Assembly (NCBI GenBank): GCA_944472135.2
Contig: OX235270.1
Coordinates: forward strand, 134,865,632 to 134,929,631
From: Trichobilharzia regenti
Lineage: Eukaryota > Platyhelminthes > Trematoda > Strigeidida > Schistosomatidae
Reading direction: 5' to 3'
DNA length: 64,000 nt
The notes under the pieces were generated by a model. That model did not search any database. It was not told the origin of the DNA and was given only the letters and a program-made list of their open reading frames with translations. The position numbers were made by a program, and so were the translations under genes. This document shows, piece after piece, positions 33,274 through 44,086 of the stretch (positions are counted from its first letter, which is position 1; every line of letters starts with the position of its first letter).

Positions 33274-33663
33274 TGTAAGGGTTCTACTACGGCTTAGAGT
33301 GGACCTATACTCTAAACACCCTTACAAACTTCTTCACCGTTTTCGCGACCTGCTAAGCTTAGCAGTACACTACTCGACGCGCAAGTACTGACGAACTGTA
33401 TCGTTGTAAAAAGACTTGATGTGACAAGAGTACCTGGGAGAATTATATTTTATTCAACGAAATATAAAATTCAATAAATAAAGAAGTCGTACAACTTATC
33501 TGCAGACGTTGCTGGAGGTAGGCTCGGAGAGTGTGCAGAAAGAGAGCACAACAAGAGAGCGAACCTATGAACGTACGGAAGACTCACAACTCAAAAGGTA
33601 AAGCGTGGATCACAGTGGGTGAGTCAGTTTAAACAAAAGTTCAAAGGTACAATGTGCACTACA
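33274..33663 (-). repeat. 3' LTR of the minus-strand CsRn1-clade element
   Basis: 390 bp; on the minus strand it begins TGTAGTGCACATTGTACC and ends CCCTTACA. Matches 38698-39087. Confidence 0.9.
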
Positions 33664-35085
33664 AGCCACCCACACCAGAAAGGTTGGTGGAAAACCAGCA
33701 AGCTTCGATATACAACAGTAGGATGGCTTGGCACAATAGCAATGAGTGAATGAGAAGGTTTGAAAATAGCAATAGTAAAAAAAAGAAATTTTACCGAAAG
33801 GAAAGAAAGCAAAAGAAAAGAGAAAAAAATTAAGGTAAGTTGGAAGTGGTATGTACATGGTTAGTGAAGTAAGACGGAATATGATAAGAAATGACGCTGG
33901 TGCCTTGTGTGGTTGTAAGCTTCTGCGGTCTGATGTTGTTTTTTTTTTTTTTCTTTTTTTTGTCTTTCATGTTTTTAGTAATCTTTTTTTTTATATTTTT
34001 TTTATTGTATCGATTCATCCTTTTTTTTTTAATTCCGCACTATTACAAGCTTACTTATGTGGAGGTTTGATGGTAAACCTCTGGCACCGAGGCTGTCGTA
34101 GCAAGAAGGTGACTCATTATGTCTAACTTTCATATTAGACCAATGCTCCCTTCCTCCGCTTCAACAGAGCCTAGCAGTCATGTTAAAGGCAATCATTATA
34201 CCAGCGTATGATAAGGAGCAGGGTAAAAAAAAAACAGAAGAAAATGGGAAAGAAAGGTTAAGATTTCAAAATCGGTGCAAAGGTACTACAAAAGCTTGTG
34301 CGAAATCAATGCGAGGAAAAGTGGTGCAACTTGGAAGTAGTACGTTAGAATGAGATAAAACAAAGGAAGTTTCTACCCTGTGAGAACTTATAAAATTACA
34401 GAGAAGTTAGTACATAACCAATAGCTATGAGTAGTTATCATTACCAAAATTACTTTGTTCATATTGCTAAGTGCATAACTAAGATGATGCGTAATGTTTA
34501 TAAGTACGGTTCACAAAATAAATGAATTGCAGGAGGGCATAAACCCGAAGGAATATAGTACAGGCTGTGAAAATAAGTTGAGCGGATTACTATGTACAGC
34601 ATAGAAGTGAAGCATTTATGCGCAAAAAAAAATATGTATATCTGTACATTTAACTATACAGTGGAAGTTTTTTTTGTTTTTTTTTTAATCTTTTTTTTTA
34701 TTTAAAAAATTTTTTTTGTTTATTTATTATTATTTTACATTTTTTTTACATTTTCTAAAATATATTTTATAAAAATTTTTTTTTTACATAATAATTAAAT
34801 TTTTTTTTTGGAAAGGTAATATACTATTCATAATTCCTCTTTTGGTGTGGGTTACAAGATGACATGAGACGCCAACTGATCTAGCGAGTAGATTGATATG
34901 AAAAATTAGGGGTAAAAACAAACTGCTGCTGGTCCTCTGTAACGAGAGATAAAGATTAAAAGGATTAGTGAGGGTTAAAACGACTACTCCCAGAAGCGGG
35001 ACCAAATAGATTAAATATAGCAGAATTGAATAAGAAATTGTGACAAGGAATAAAAAATCACTAGTAGCCTTACCTATGGATTAGT
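33664..35085 (-). other. 3' non-coding region of the minus-strand CsRn1-clade element
   Basis: No gene. Long homopolymer-rich blocks: T runs on the plus strand at 33939-34030 and A/T runs at 34668-34810. The apparent small frames through these runs are low-complexity artefacts. Equivalent T-rich sequence follows pol in the plus-strand element (11140-11310). Confidence 0.6.
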
Positions 35086-38000
35086 TCAGTGAAAGAATTC
35101 TACGAACCTCTTGGGCCAGTGAACACGTCGACCAGCACGTGTGACAGGGGTCTTACTGGTGACGGTAGGAGAATCATCATTCACCACCGGAGGTGAGGTA
35201 GTTGAGTCTGGACAAGGACTAGGTTCAGTGGGGCTATTTGATTGAGCCGATGGGGAGGGTGAAGGTTCTTCAGTGTATGCCGCTTTAAGTCTGTCTATGC
35301 TGACAGTGTCTGGGCGGCCGCATCGGTCAATAACGAAAAATTTATCTTTACGACTAAGGACCTTAAAAGGCCCGTCATACGGTGGTTGTAATGGCTTTCG
35401 TATGGCGTCGTGACGCACGAAAACGTGTGTACAGTCATCAAGTCGCCGATCAACCTGAACCTTTCGGTTCTGAGTGCGTGTGGAAACTGGTCGGAGTCGC
35501 TGCATAAAACTTTTAAGTTGCTGAGCGTAACGGGTGGTATCCGGGAAATTTGGCTCGAAAGTTTCGGGAGCGATTAGCTCGCCTGGTAAACGCATGGTGG
35601 TACCGTACACCAATTCAGCTGGCGAGCACTGCAGATCCCCCTTAAGCGTAGCCCGGATGCTAAGCAGGACCAGTGGTAGCGAATCTGTCCACTTACTGTT
35701 GTCCACTGCCATCAACGCAGCTTTGAGTTGACGGTGGAAACGTTCTACTAGGCCATTTGCCGCGGGATGATACGCGGTTGTGCGAATGCGTTTGCATCCC
35801 AGCATCTCTAACAATTCTTTGAAGCTTGTGGATTCAAATTGTTGTCCGCGGTCGGTAGTGACAGTTGCGGGACATCCAAAATGGGCAACCCAGCCTTCCA
35901 TGAAGGCACGACAGACGGTTTGAGCCGTTACATCAGGTATCGGAATGGCTTCCGGCCAACGTGTGAAACGATCCACACATGTGAGTAAATACGAGCAGCC
36001 GTTAGACGGGGGCAGAGGCCCTACTATATCCAGGTGGATATGATGGAACCGAGCGTCTGGGGTCGCAAACGTCCCCAACGGCGTGATGTTATGCTTGGTG
36101 ACTTTAGCACGTTGGCATTGCACACAAGCACGTGTCCATTGACGCACATCACGGTTCATACCGGGCCACGCAAATCTCGCAGAAATCAACTTGTCCGTTG
36201 CTCGTATGCCAGGATGGGAGAGGTTGTGGAGTGACTCAAACACAGTTCGGCGTAAAGACGTGGGAACAATCGGTCGAGGAGTACCAGTTGACATATCGCA
36301 AAGTATAGTTGCCTCACTGTTTAGCAAGGGGACGCGTTCTATTTTCAGTGAGGTTTTATTTGACAGGTGTTCTAAGTTCAAATCGTTCAGTTGGAGTTCG
36401 GCCATTTTATGAAGATCGATGGTTGGTGGTACGGACGTAGCACATACGCGAGACAAAGCGTCTGCTACCGCGTTATCCGATCCAGAAACGTGCTGGATAT
36501 CAGAAGTGAACTGGGAAATATAGTCTAAATGGCGTGATTCTCGCGGTGAATACCGGTCTGAAGTAGTGTGGAGGGCGTACGTCAATGGCTTATGGTCGGT
36601 AAATACCGTAAATTGCCGGCCTTCCACGAAGTGACGAAAATGCTTGACAGCAGCGTAGACAGCGAGAAGTTCCCTACCGAATGTGCTGTATCGAGATTCG
36701 CATGCGGTAAGTTTACGTGAAAAGAAAGCAATCGGTAGCCATACATTAGCCATACGCTGTTGAAGGACGGCTCCGATCGCAGTATTAGAGGCATCTACGG
36801 AGATGCTGATTGGAAGTTGAACATCTAGATGGACCAACATTGTGGCGTCAGCAATAGCTTTCTTGATAGCTGCAAAAGCTGTCGAGGCTTCCTTAGTGAA
36901 CACCAAAGACTTGCATTTCCCTTTAAGCATGTCAGTCAAGGGGGTCACGATATGAGCACACTGTGGGATAAAGCGACGGTAGTAACTAACCATCCCGAGA
37001 AAAGTGCGTAGTGCCTTGGGAGAAGTGGGTAGAGGGAAGTTTTGAATAGCTTCTACCCGGTCAGGTAACGGATAAATTCCATCTTTGTCTATCCTATGTC
37101 CCAAAAATTTCAGGGAAGTGACTCCAATCTGACACTTCGGCAAGTTGAGTGTGAGGGAGTGTGTCACAAGTCTTTGGAAAACTGTCTGCAAATGAAGTTG
37201 ATGAGTGGCTTCATCTGGACTAGCTACCAAGATATCGTCCAGATAGGCGAAGGCGAAATCAAGCCCGCGCAAAACGTCATGTATAAAACGCTGGAAGGTT
37301 TGTGCAGCGTTCCGTAAGCCAAAAGGCATTCGAAGAAACTCGAACAGGCCAAACGGTGTAATCACAGCAGTCTTAGGTATATCTTCGGGGTCGACGGGAA
37401 TCTGGTAGTAAGCCCGTGTAAGGTCCAGTTTGCTGAATACTCGAGCTCCCTTGAGTGAGGCGGTTAAATCGTGTATGTGCGGGACAGGGTAGCGATCGGG
37501 AACAGTTTGTGCGTTTAGTCTGCGGTAGTCGCCACAAGGACGCCAATCTAAACCGTTATTCTTAGGTACCAGGTGCAACGGTGAGGACCACGGGCTGCTG
37601 GATGGCCTAATAATCCCCATTTCCAGCATATGCTCAAACTCCGCTTTGACAACCTTTAGTTTTTCTGGGGATAGTCGCCTCGGCTTTGCGAAAACTGGCG
37701 GGCCAGTAGTGACAATATGGTGTTTGACGTTGGAAGTCGCACATGGCAGGCCGCTGCTAGGTTTGAACAAATCTGAAAAAGACTGCAGTATATGCGAATA
37801 AGGACCAGTGCTAGTGGGTGTGGCATATACCGGGCTGAGGGCTGGGCCTTGTGTGACGATACCGCTGACGGAGAGGTTTGTGACAGGATCTTTTAACTTA
37901 TGATTACCTGTATCTACCAGTAATTGGTAGTGCTGCAATAGATCCATGCCAATTATACCTGTGGTAACGTCTGCCACCAGGAAGACCCAACGAAGTGAAC

Positions 38001-38244
38001 GACGCAAACCGATGTTAAGATCTATAAAGCGCCTGCCGAACGTAGCAATTGGCGAACCGTTTGCGGCTCGTAGTTGAAGAGACATTGGCCGCCTGCGCTC
38101 CTCTACTGTGGGTGGGATTACACTGACCTCTGCTCCGGTATCAATTAGGAAGCGTATCCCAGTGTTACGGTCGGTAACATAGAAGAGGCGACATGAGAGT
38201 GGTTCGCCAGCGACGTTAGTCGCCAGTACGTGCTGGCTTGCTAG
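35086..38244 (-). CDS. pol: Pol of the CsRn1-clade element, uninterrupted (about 1050 codons after the frameshift)
   Basis: Read from the -1 slip at 38244-38250 to TGA at 35086-35088. Protease [16 protein letters not shown] with [53 protein letters not shown] and the catalytic YLDD at 37234-37245; RNase H with [29 protein letters not shown] and [11 protein letters not shown]; integrase with [11 protein letters not shown]...CVQCQRAKV (HHCC), [20 protein letters not shown] and [11 protein letters not shown] (DDE), then [18 protein letters not shown] (GPY/F module). It ends with a Pro/Ser-rich tail and [12 protein letters not shown]. All catalytic residues are in place, so this pol could be functional. 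Confidence 0.93.
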   Translation of the reverse strand, partial: LASQHVLATNVAGEPLSCRLFYVTDRNTGIRFLIDTGAEVSVIPPTVEERRRPMSLQLRAANGSPIATFGRRFIDLNIGLRRSLRWVFLVADVTTGIIGMDLLQHYQLLVDTGNHKLKDPVTNLSVSGIVTQGPALSPVYATPTSTGPYSHILQSFSDLFKPSSGLPCATSNVKHHIVTTGPPVFAKPRRLSPEKLKVVKAEFEHMLEMGIIRPSSSPWSSPLHLVPKNNGLDWRPCGDYRRLNAQTVPDRYPVPHIHDLTASLKGARVFSKLDLTRAYYQIPVDPEDIPKTAVITPFGLFEFLRMPFGLRNAAQTFQRFIHDVLRGLDFAFAYLDDILVASPDEATHQLHLQTVFQRLVTHSLTLNLPKCQIGVTSLKFLGHRIDKDGIYPLPDRVEAIQNFPLPTSPKALRTFLGMVSYYRRFIPQCAHIVTPLTDMLKGKCKSLVFTKEASTAFAAIKKAIADATMLVHLDVQLPISISVDASNTAIGAVLQQRMANVWLPIAFFSRKLTACESRYSTFGRELLAVYAAVKHFRHFVEGRQFTVFTDHKPLTYALHTTSDRYSPRESRHLDYISQFTSDIQHVSGSDNAVADALSRVCATSVPPTIDLHKMAELQLNDLNLEHLSNKTSLKIERVPLLNSEATILCDMSTGTPRPIVPTSLRRTVFESLHNLSHPGIRATDKLISARFAWPGMNRDVRQWTRACVQCQRAKVTKHNITPLGTFATPDARFHHIHLDIVGPLPPSNGCSYLLTCVDRFTRWPEAIPIPDVTAQTVCRAFMEGWVAHFGCPATVTTDRGQQFESTSFKELLEMLGCKRIRTTAYHPAANGLVERFHRQLKAALMAVDNSKWTDSLPLVLLSIRATLKGDLQCSPAELVYGTTMRLPGELIAPETFEPNFPDTTRYAQQLKSFMQRLRPVSTRTQNRKVQVDRRLDDCTHVFVRHDAIRKPLQPPYDGPFKVLSRKDKFFVIDRCGRPDTVSIDRLKAAYTEEPSPSPSAQSNSPTEPSPCPDSTTSPPVVNDDSPTVTSKTPVTRAGRRVHWPKRFVEFFH

Positions 38245-38516
38245 TTTCCCGACTGTTGAACATCGAAGGTGCACGGGCGAGTGCACTTTTGGGCTTTTGC
38301 TCCGTAACGTCGATGATACCAGCACACTCCAGGCTGGTTACTTCGGGACTGTCGGCGCTTGCTGCTAGCACGTGGCAAGGGTCTACTACTGCGCGAACTT
38401 GAGGGACTGCGTCCACGACTCCTGGAGTTCATCTCCTGTCGGATACTACAGATCTCCTCGTATAGCTTGGCAATATGGGCCACCACGTCAAAGCTTGATG
38501 ACCCCCCATCAGCCAT
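38241..38516 (-). CDS. gag: Shortened Gag of the CsRn1-clade element (91 aa, capsid missing)
   Basis: ATG at 38516 ([20 protein letters not shown]), stop TAG at 38243-38241. After a short helical start and a Ser/Arg-rich stretch ([20 protein letters not shown]) comes the CHCC finger [18 protein letters not shown]. Compared with the 275-residue Gag at 7144-7971, nearly the whole capsid domain (about 180 residues) is absent. No capsid-like frame lies upstream in 38517-38697. The frameshift heptamer is retained. Either a deletion derivative or a subfamily without its own capsid. Confidence 0.75.
   Translation of the reverse strand: MADGGSSSFDVVAHIAKLYEEICSIRQEMNSRSRGRSPSSSRSSRPLPRASSKRRQSRSNQPGVCWYHRRYGAKAQKCTRPCTFDVQQSGN
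38244..38250 (-). promoter_or_regulatory. Predicted -1 ribosomal frameshift site GGGAAAC (gag to pol)
   Basis: In the gag frame tcG GGA AAC TAG: the heptamer lies directly before the gag stop, and pol is open in the -1 frame from here. Same heptamer, frame and context as in the element at 6712-11916. Confidence 0.78.
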
Positions 38517-38697
38517 CTTGCACACAGGACACAATATTAACAAGGTGATAAAAAAAACAATATAAGTACAAAGAAAACAAATCAAATCTTTATATCCGTG
38601 CGTGAAAAAGAAAAAAAATAACAAAATAAACGATACGTAAAAAGAATTGTTAACACGTTAAGCTATGGCGGAAAACGGTGAAAACGGGCTCACCACT

Positions 38698-39087
38698 TGT
38701 AAGAGTTCTACTACGGCTTAGAGTGGACCTATACTCTAAACACCCTTACAAACTTCTTCACCGTTTTGGCGACCTACTAAGCTTAGCAGTACACTACTGG
38801 ACGCGCAAATACTGACGAACTGTATCGTTGTAAAAAGACTTGATGTGACAAGAGTACCTGGGAGAATTATATTTTATTCAACGAAATATAAAATTCAATA
38901 AATAAAGAAGTCGTACAACTTATCTGCAGACGTTGCTGGAGGTAGGCTCGGAGAGTGTGCAGAAAGAGAGCACAACAAGAGAGCGAACCTATGAACGTAC
39001 GGAAGACTCACAAGTCAAAAGGTAAAGCGTGGATCACCGTGGGTGAGTCAGTTTAAACAAAAGTTCAAAGGTACAATGTGCACTAAA
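38698..39087 (-). repeat. 5' LTR of the minus-strand CsRn1-clade element
   Basis: 390 bp, matches 33274-33663 with a handful of substitutions, one of them in the terminal TGT (it reads TTT on the minus strand). The primer-binding site lies two bases inside. Confidence 0.9.
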
Positions 39088-39251
39088 ATATGTGGACTAT
39101 GGGCACAGGTCCTCTCACCGTCCATCCTAGCGGTGTTTTCGTCTCAAAAAGATCACCTCTACCTCCGAATCTCCGTTCTGATACCTTCTAAGCTTCTGGT
39201 ATACTACATCCAATGAGCATTCTCACTCTACCATCTTGCAGTGTTGGAAAC
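39088..39251 (-). pseudogene. Protease C-terminal segment of BEL element A
   Basis: Between the solo LTR and the CsRn1-clade insertion the minus strand reads the end of the BEL protease region: LFETKTPLGWTVRGPVPIVH. The TPLGW-x-x-x-GPV block is typical of BEL elements. It has no counterpart in the right arm, where it is deleted. Confidence 0.75.
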
Positions 39252-39613
39252 TGTCAGCCGTGTCTCATAAACCGTTAATGCCCAGCTCTTGCTACGCTCG
39301 GGCCCACGCCGTTCCTTGCAGTTTTTTCAGAAACGCTTAATAATAACGGACGAAAAAACCAAAACACCAGTTGTTGAAGCGAGGATTCTTTATTGTTACA
39401 CCAACATATAAAAATAATGTTTTTACTAGGTTCTGTGAACAAATATTACAGTAATAAATCACAATATTACTTCTGATGGTTTACTGCTGACTTCTTTCTG
39501 AACAGCGACCGATGAGACGATGACTGTCGTATTGATGCCTCCGCGAAAATTAGGGAAGTTGGTTGTGAGCAAACAACCGAGAATTGATCGTTCAATCTTC
39601 AACTCCATTGACA
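39252..39613 (-). mobile_element. Solo LTR of the BEL/Pao family in the protease of element A, target-site duplication gaaac
   Basis: 362 bp, TG...CA ends, perfect 5-bp duplication gaaac at 39247-39251 and 39614-39618. It splits the protease frame right after VGKPYLCDIPF; the same insertion, truncated, occurs in the right arm at 55657-55871, so it predates the inverted duplication. Confidence 0.92.
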
Positions 39614-41007
39614 GAAACGGTATGTCACACAGGTATGGCTTACCGACAACTGTTTCACGACTAGGTACTATAGCATCGCCGAGTTTCATACTGGAGGTAG
39701 TGTAAGCAGTATCTACTTCAACGGTTTCCCCAGTAGCCAAGGATTCTAACTGAAATGACACTCGTTCACATACTACCGTTTTCGAAGAATTGAAAGTTTT
39801 TACAACCAGGGATTGCTTTGGACCCTTGATACCCAAGCAGCCAACCAGCTTAGCACCTGTCAATGTAACGTCTGAATCATTATCCAACAATGCATAAGTC
39901 TCTACTGAAGATTTTGGTCCTTTCACCTTAACTGGTAATACCCCTAAATAAACTTATGGGTTGTCAAGGGGTCTAGAGACACTATTGCAATTAACCGAAT
40001 TCCCCAGTTTGTTTACTGTCCTCAGAAGTGAGTGCATATAAGTTAAACCAATACTTCCTTTGTCTGCCGCCTTACAATTCAACTTAGTATGCCCAATCTT
40101 TAAACAACTGAAACACAGCCGCTTCTGTTTCGGCATTTTTGACCTTTCTATGGGGGATATAGAAATGAAGCGATAGCAATCACTCAACTGATGTGTGTAA
40201 TGACAAACAATACACTCATCCTTTCTCGTTGTGCCTTCAGCCTTCGCTAAAAATGCTTCCTTAATATTCACCGGTTTCTTAGGTTCCACCTTAGAATCCA
40301 AAACGCCGGCGAATTTGCCCGTTGCCTGATTGGCACTGACTTTCACCAGCCTCACAATATCATCGAATCCATGCTCCAAACCATCTTCCTCTAGTCGGGA
40401 ACTAACCTTTATGAACTTCCTTTGTAGGCGAACTGGTAATCTTTTGGCCGAGGTCTCACGCACGGAACTTGAATTCAATTCATCCACGCAATTAAGAGAT
40501 ACAGGAGTATTTCTCTACACCATTAAACTGTCCAAGAACTATGCGAGTTCTTCTGAATTATCGTTTAACTGTGATCCACCACCCTTCATGGTCTCAAAAG
40601 CGTTATGGGATATCATGAATGGTTTTCCAAACCTCTGACATAGCATCCTCATAGTCTCTGTATATCCTTCGTTCGGGGACATAAACTTGCAGCACTGTAT
40701 GGCCTTTGCAGCAACACCAGTGCAATACCTCAACAAATACAATAACTTCATTTCGTCATTAAAAATAAAACCACTCATCATGACTTCAAACTCCTTTCAA
40801 ACCGTGGTAGTCAGCTGGGTTTCCGTCGAAATATCGAGGCTCAAATTCAGGAATTTTAAAATTTCTATTATCCCTAGACGGCGAAACATGAACATTAACC
40901 TCACCATGCATAGCATCACACACATCATTACATATAACAGAAAACTGAGAATTACTTATTTTCCTGTCTGCTTCCAAAACGCCTTGTTCCTTCTTTGACC
41001 AAGGCAT
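39614..41007 (-). pseudogene. Gag and protease N-terminus of BEL element A
   Basis: Starts at ATG 41007 (MPWSKKEQGVLEADRK). The BEL Gag region FEPRYFDGNPADY is cut by a frameshift near 40790, resumes as MMSGFIFNDEMKLLYLLRYC, and is stopped again near 40539 and 40515. From 40487 the frame runs through RLPVRLQRKFIKVSSRLEED, then two zinc motifs, CIVCHYTHQLSDCYRF and CFSCLKIGHTKLNC (about 40220-40070). A stop at 39954 precedes the protease region VETYALLDNDSDVTLTGAKL (39920-39850), in which DSG-like residues of other BEL proteases are replaced by DND. Confidence 0.85.
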
Positions 41008-41133
41008 TACTGAACTTGACCAAACGATCCAGAAAAGTTCCAAATAACACTTGTTCAAAGCAAACTTGCGGACGCGAGGAACGACGAATTGACAACAAAT
41101 AAGACGAATAATTCAAGGAGAATTATCAGAAAC

Positions 41134-41471
41134 TGTCAAATGTCCAGGTTTAACTAAAGTGGACTTCACACTGTCCTTGGAATACTTTTAGGAACTGTGC
41201 GTAATAACCAACTCAAAAATACCAGAACACAAATCAGTGATTCAAGAACCGTTTCTTCTTGCACCTATACACAGCCAACTATTAGGTTATTGTACACGAA
41301 GTCTAAGAATAAATGTCATAACACTAAATCACAATAATACTTCTGATAATAATAGTTTTCTCCGCCCTCCAACGAACAGCGAACGATGAAACGACGACAA
41401 CCGCCAAAATATGGGTTTGTGTTTGAGGAAACAACCATCAATTGATCGTTCAATCTTCAACTCCATTGACA
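41134..41471 (-). repeat. 5' LTR of BEL element A
   Basis: 338 bp. On the minus strand it starts TGTCAATGGAGTTGAAGATT and ends ACCTGGACATTTGACA. Its counterpart in the right arm, 53799-54136, has the same length. Most of the LTR is the same in both, but the first 100 bases differ at about seven positions. Confidence 0.88.
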
Positions 41472-44076
41472 AAGGGCATATTAAACATTTTCTTAATTTA
41501 CAGGTTGAAAATTTTGATGAAGGGTATTGGCGTTAGTTTGACAGATTTCCACTGCTACTGATTTCACATTCCACAACCTCCATATACCTAAAATTTGATG
41601 CACAACATGAAGTTATGAAAGATGATTTTATATATTAGTATACACTGATTCTATTAATACTAAGTAAAGTTCTCACACAATTAAAAGTATTTGTGGTCCA
41701 CATCTGGTCTTCATATTGACGCTGTATGCATAAATAGACCTCATAGGTCGTCCAGCACTGGAGGATTACACGCAAATCTCAAGATAAACTCTGAAACACC
41801 CACACTGTTGAGACGTCATTCTCATCGATTTTACACTAAATATGTCTACATTAAATGAGGTATTGCAAATATGTAACTTAGGAATTGATCCACAATCTCA
41901 GCAATGTTTAGTCCTTATGAATCCAACAGAAATTACATTCTCATATTTTGGAACAAGCTGCAACTCTAAGCAACTATGGATAGTGTTAACAACATAGAGA
42001 AGCACTTAAAATGTTGCAAGGTACGCAGACCTGTTGTGTTGATGAGGATAACAATGGCATATAATGCAACCTAGACATTCAGTCATGACACTGAATCTGT
42101 ACTGCTTCATGTAAATGGAAATTTCAGAAGAAATTCATCTCCACTATTGGCGATCAAAAACATTTCGATATTAAGTTTACAGTGTCAGTGGGAATTGTAT
42201 AACAGATGATAAATTAATAATAATAGAGCTAAATAGATCAAATTCTCGTAATCGACACAAACCATGTGTACATTATTACCATATTTTTTATGTTTTTGTT
42301 TACAGCTTTATTCCACACTGTATTTTTGGTAGATGTATGGAATTTTCAGCATGTGATATCAGTATCCCAAATTTCGCAGGCCGACCATTCATATCAGGTA
42401 GGCGTCTGCAGGGGATCGAGCCCCGGACCATGTGCGTGGTCGGCGAGAGTTCTAATTACTGTGCCCTCGACGCACACTGAATAATTGCACTGAGTGAGAC
42501 AGCGAGGAAAATCAATCGAGTTATTGCCTTCTTAAATGCACTGCACTTACAACAATCACGAGAACCCCCTACATTTGTCAGCCCAGCAGTCAACCGAGCA
42601 CACAATGGCACAATATTGATAGAGGTATCTTTTATACACTGAATTCACATAACTCATGTTGTGCTGCGTCAATCAGTGTAAATATGTGTTAAATCCACTT
42701 AGACATAACCTTTCAACTTGCAATAATCCCTGTCCATACAAACATACAGTGAAAGACACATCTACATGATAACTTCTGTTCTAATAGAATGTTCTGTTAG
42801 CATTTACAGGTGATTCCCATGTACTGACAGCATTATTTTGTCAAATAGCACTGTTCTTCACACGAAAATAGTCACATTTAGACGTGGTCTTTATTGAATA
42901 ATAATATGTCGAAAGCTGCAGCTTCTACAAGAAGCAAACTATTTGCGTAGATGACATTACCGTACAACTATCCCATCCTCCTCATTATAGCGATGTTTTG
43001 ACTCATTCCGCATGAAGCACTCATCATTAAAATCAATACGCTAAGAGTGTGTCGAAGTCAGATTACATGACGTGGACACCAACATCACTAGGCAAGAAAT
43101 GAGAATTCCTATCAATCCAGAAAACATGACACAATTTTATTGAAAATTATTGGCAAAATATTTACTGAGCAAAATTTCAACCAACATGCCAGCCTATTTA
43201 AATGAATCATGGTCAAATCTGCCAAATACAGATTTCTAGGTTCATCGTAGTTTGAATGATATTGTTCGATTTCATGTGGTTCGACATTATGAAATACAGT
43301 TACAGATATTTACCACGGCAAATTTTAAGAATAGCAGCCCAAACCGAAACGAATTTGAAAGCACAAGTGACCTTGACAAGGAAAAATTCGACCAATCAGA
43401 AGGCCCTTAAACGGCGCACAATTGTACAAAATCGTTATATATAAGTCATGCAAAGTTAATAAAGAGATACAGAAGATATTAAATAAAAGTACTTAATGAA
43501 TCTGTAAACCAAAAACGAAAGATATACCTTCTTGAACTGATTTTCCGCTTCGGCACTCACTGCATCTGTAAGCAAACCCATCAATGCAGTTAGTGTACCT
43601 TTCCATACGCAGACATCTTCACACTGAAAACTTTTCGACCTTCCAATCAGTCAGTTTCCCAAACAGTAATCAAAAACAAGATCTGGAGCGAATTTGTAGC
43701 GCAGAAGGTGTAAAGCATCTGTCAGCCAACTCTCATAAACTGTCAATTTCCAGCTCTTACTACGCTGGACCTCACGCTGTCCCTCGAAGACTTTCAGAAA
43801 TAATTTGTAATAACCGACGCGAAAACCAGAACACTGATTGGCGACTCGAGAATCCTTTATTCTTACGCCAATATGTAACCAACAGTAAGGTTATTATACA
43901 CAAGGTCTAAGAATAAATGTCATAAAACTAAATCACAATAAAACTTCTGATAGTTTTCTGTCTTCTACCGAACAGCGAACGATGAAACGAAGACTTCTGG
44001 ATTGATGACTCCCGCGAAAAATATGGAGGAGCTCGGTTTGAGCAAACAACCATGAATTGATCGTTTAATTTTCAAC
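41472..44076. repeat. Left arm (segment U) of a 2.6-kb inverted repeat
   Basis: Reverse complement of 46708-49312; coordinates of matching bases always sum to 90784. The parts compared by eye were identical. It contains no gene: a SINE at 42284-42475 and a solo LTR at 43720-44086 are the only named pieces. The repeat continues beyond 41471 into BEL element A, with rearrangements. Confidence 0.93.
42284..42475 (-). mobile_element. tRNA-derived SINE, third copy (left arm)
   Basis: Starts at 42475 with GTGCGTCGAGGGCACAGTAA; the A box is mutated (GGGCACAGTAA), the B box reads GGCTCGATCC. Body and A-rich end as in the other copies. Older than the copies at 14080 and 16915, judging by its mutated boxes. 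Confidence 0.85.
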
Positions 44077-44086
44077 TTCACTTACA
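43720..44086 (-). mobile_element. Solo LTR of the BEL/Pao family (left arm)
   Basis: 367 bp. On the minus strand from tgtaagtgaagttgaaaatt (44086) to gagttggctgaca (43720). The flanks gcatc and gcagt share only three bases, so no target-site duplication is claimed. The inverted-repeat boundary (44076) falls inside this LTR, 10 bp from its end. Confidence 0.82.

Larger units (their letters stand above)
33274..39087 (-). mobile_element. CsRn1/Boudicca-clade Ty3/gypsy element with intact pol and capsid-less gag
   Basis: 5.8 kb with two 390-bp LTRs (38698-39087 and 33274-33663) differing at about 6-8 positions, and the 4-bp target-site duplication atat at 33270-33273 and 39088-39091. The primer-binding site TGGTGAGCCC (minus strand, 38695-38686) equals that of the plus-strand element. 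Pol is one intact frame. The region between pol and the 3' LTR (33664-35085) has no gene and long T and A runs. It sits in the protease/RT part of BEL element A. Confidence 0.93.
21807..41471 (-). mobile_element. BEL/Pao element A, 19.7 kb including nested insertions
   Basis: Minus-strand BEL/Pao element with a 5' LTR at 41134-41471, gag, protease, RT, RNase H, integrase and a 3' LTR at 21807-22138. Four later insertions break it: a solo LTR (39252-39613) in the protease, a CsRn1-clade element (33274-39087), BEL element B (28353-33069) in the RT, and a gypsy remnant (about 22976-25448) in the 3' region. The flanking five bases are aaggg (41472-41476) and aagag (21802-21806), consistent with an original target-site duplication with one mutation. 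Without the insertions it would be about 6 kb. The copy is dead: RT core deleted, integrase mutated. An inverted partial copy occupies 53799-57345. Confidence 0.85.

Noticed and set aside
33851..34126. An apparent membrane protein through a poly-T region
   Set aside because: The frame is low-complexity Phe/Leu translation of T runs in the 3' region of an LTR element.
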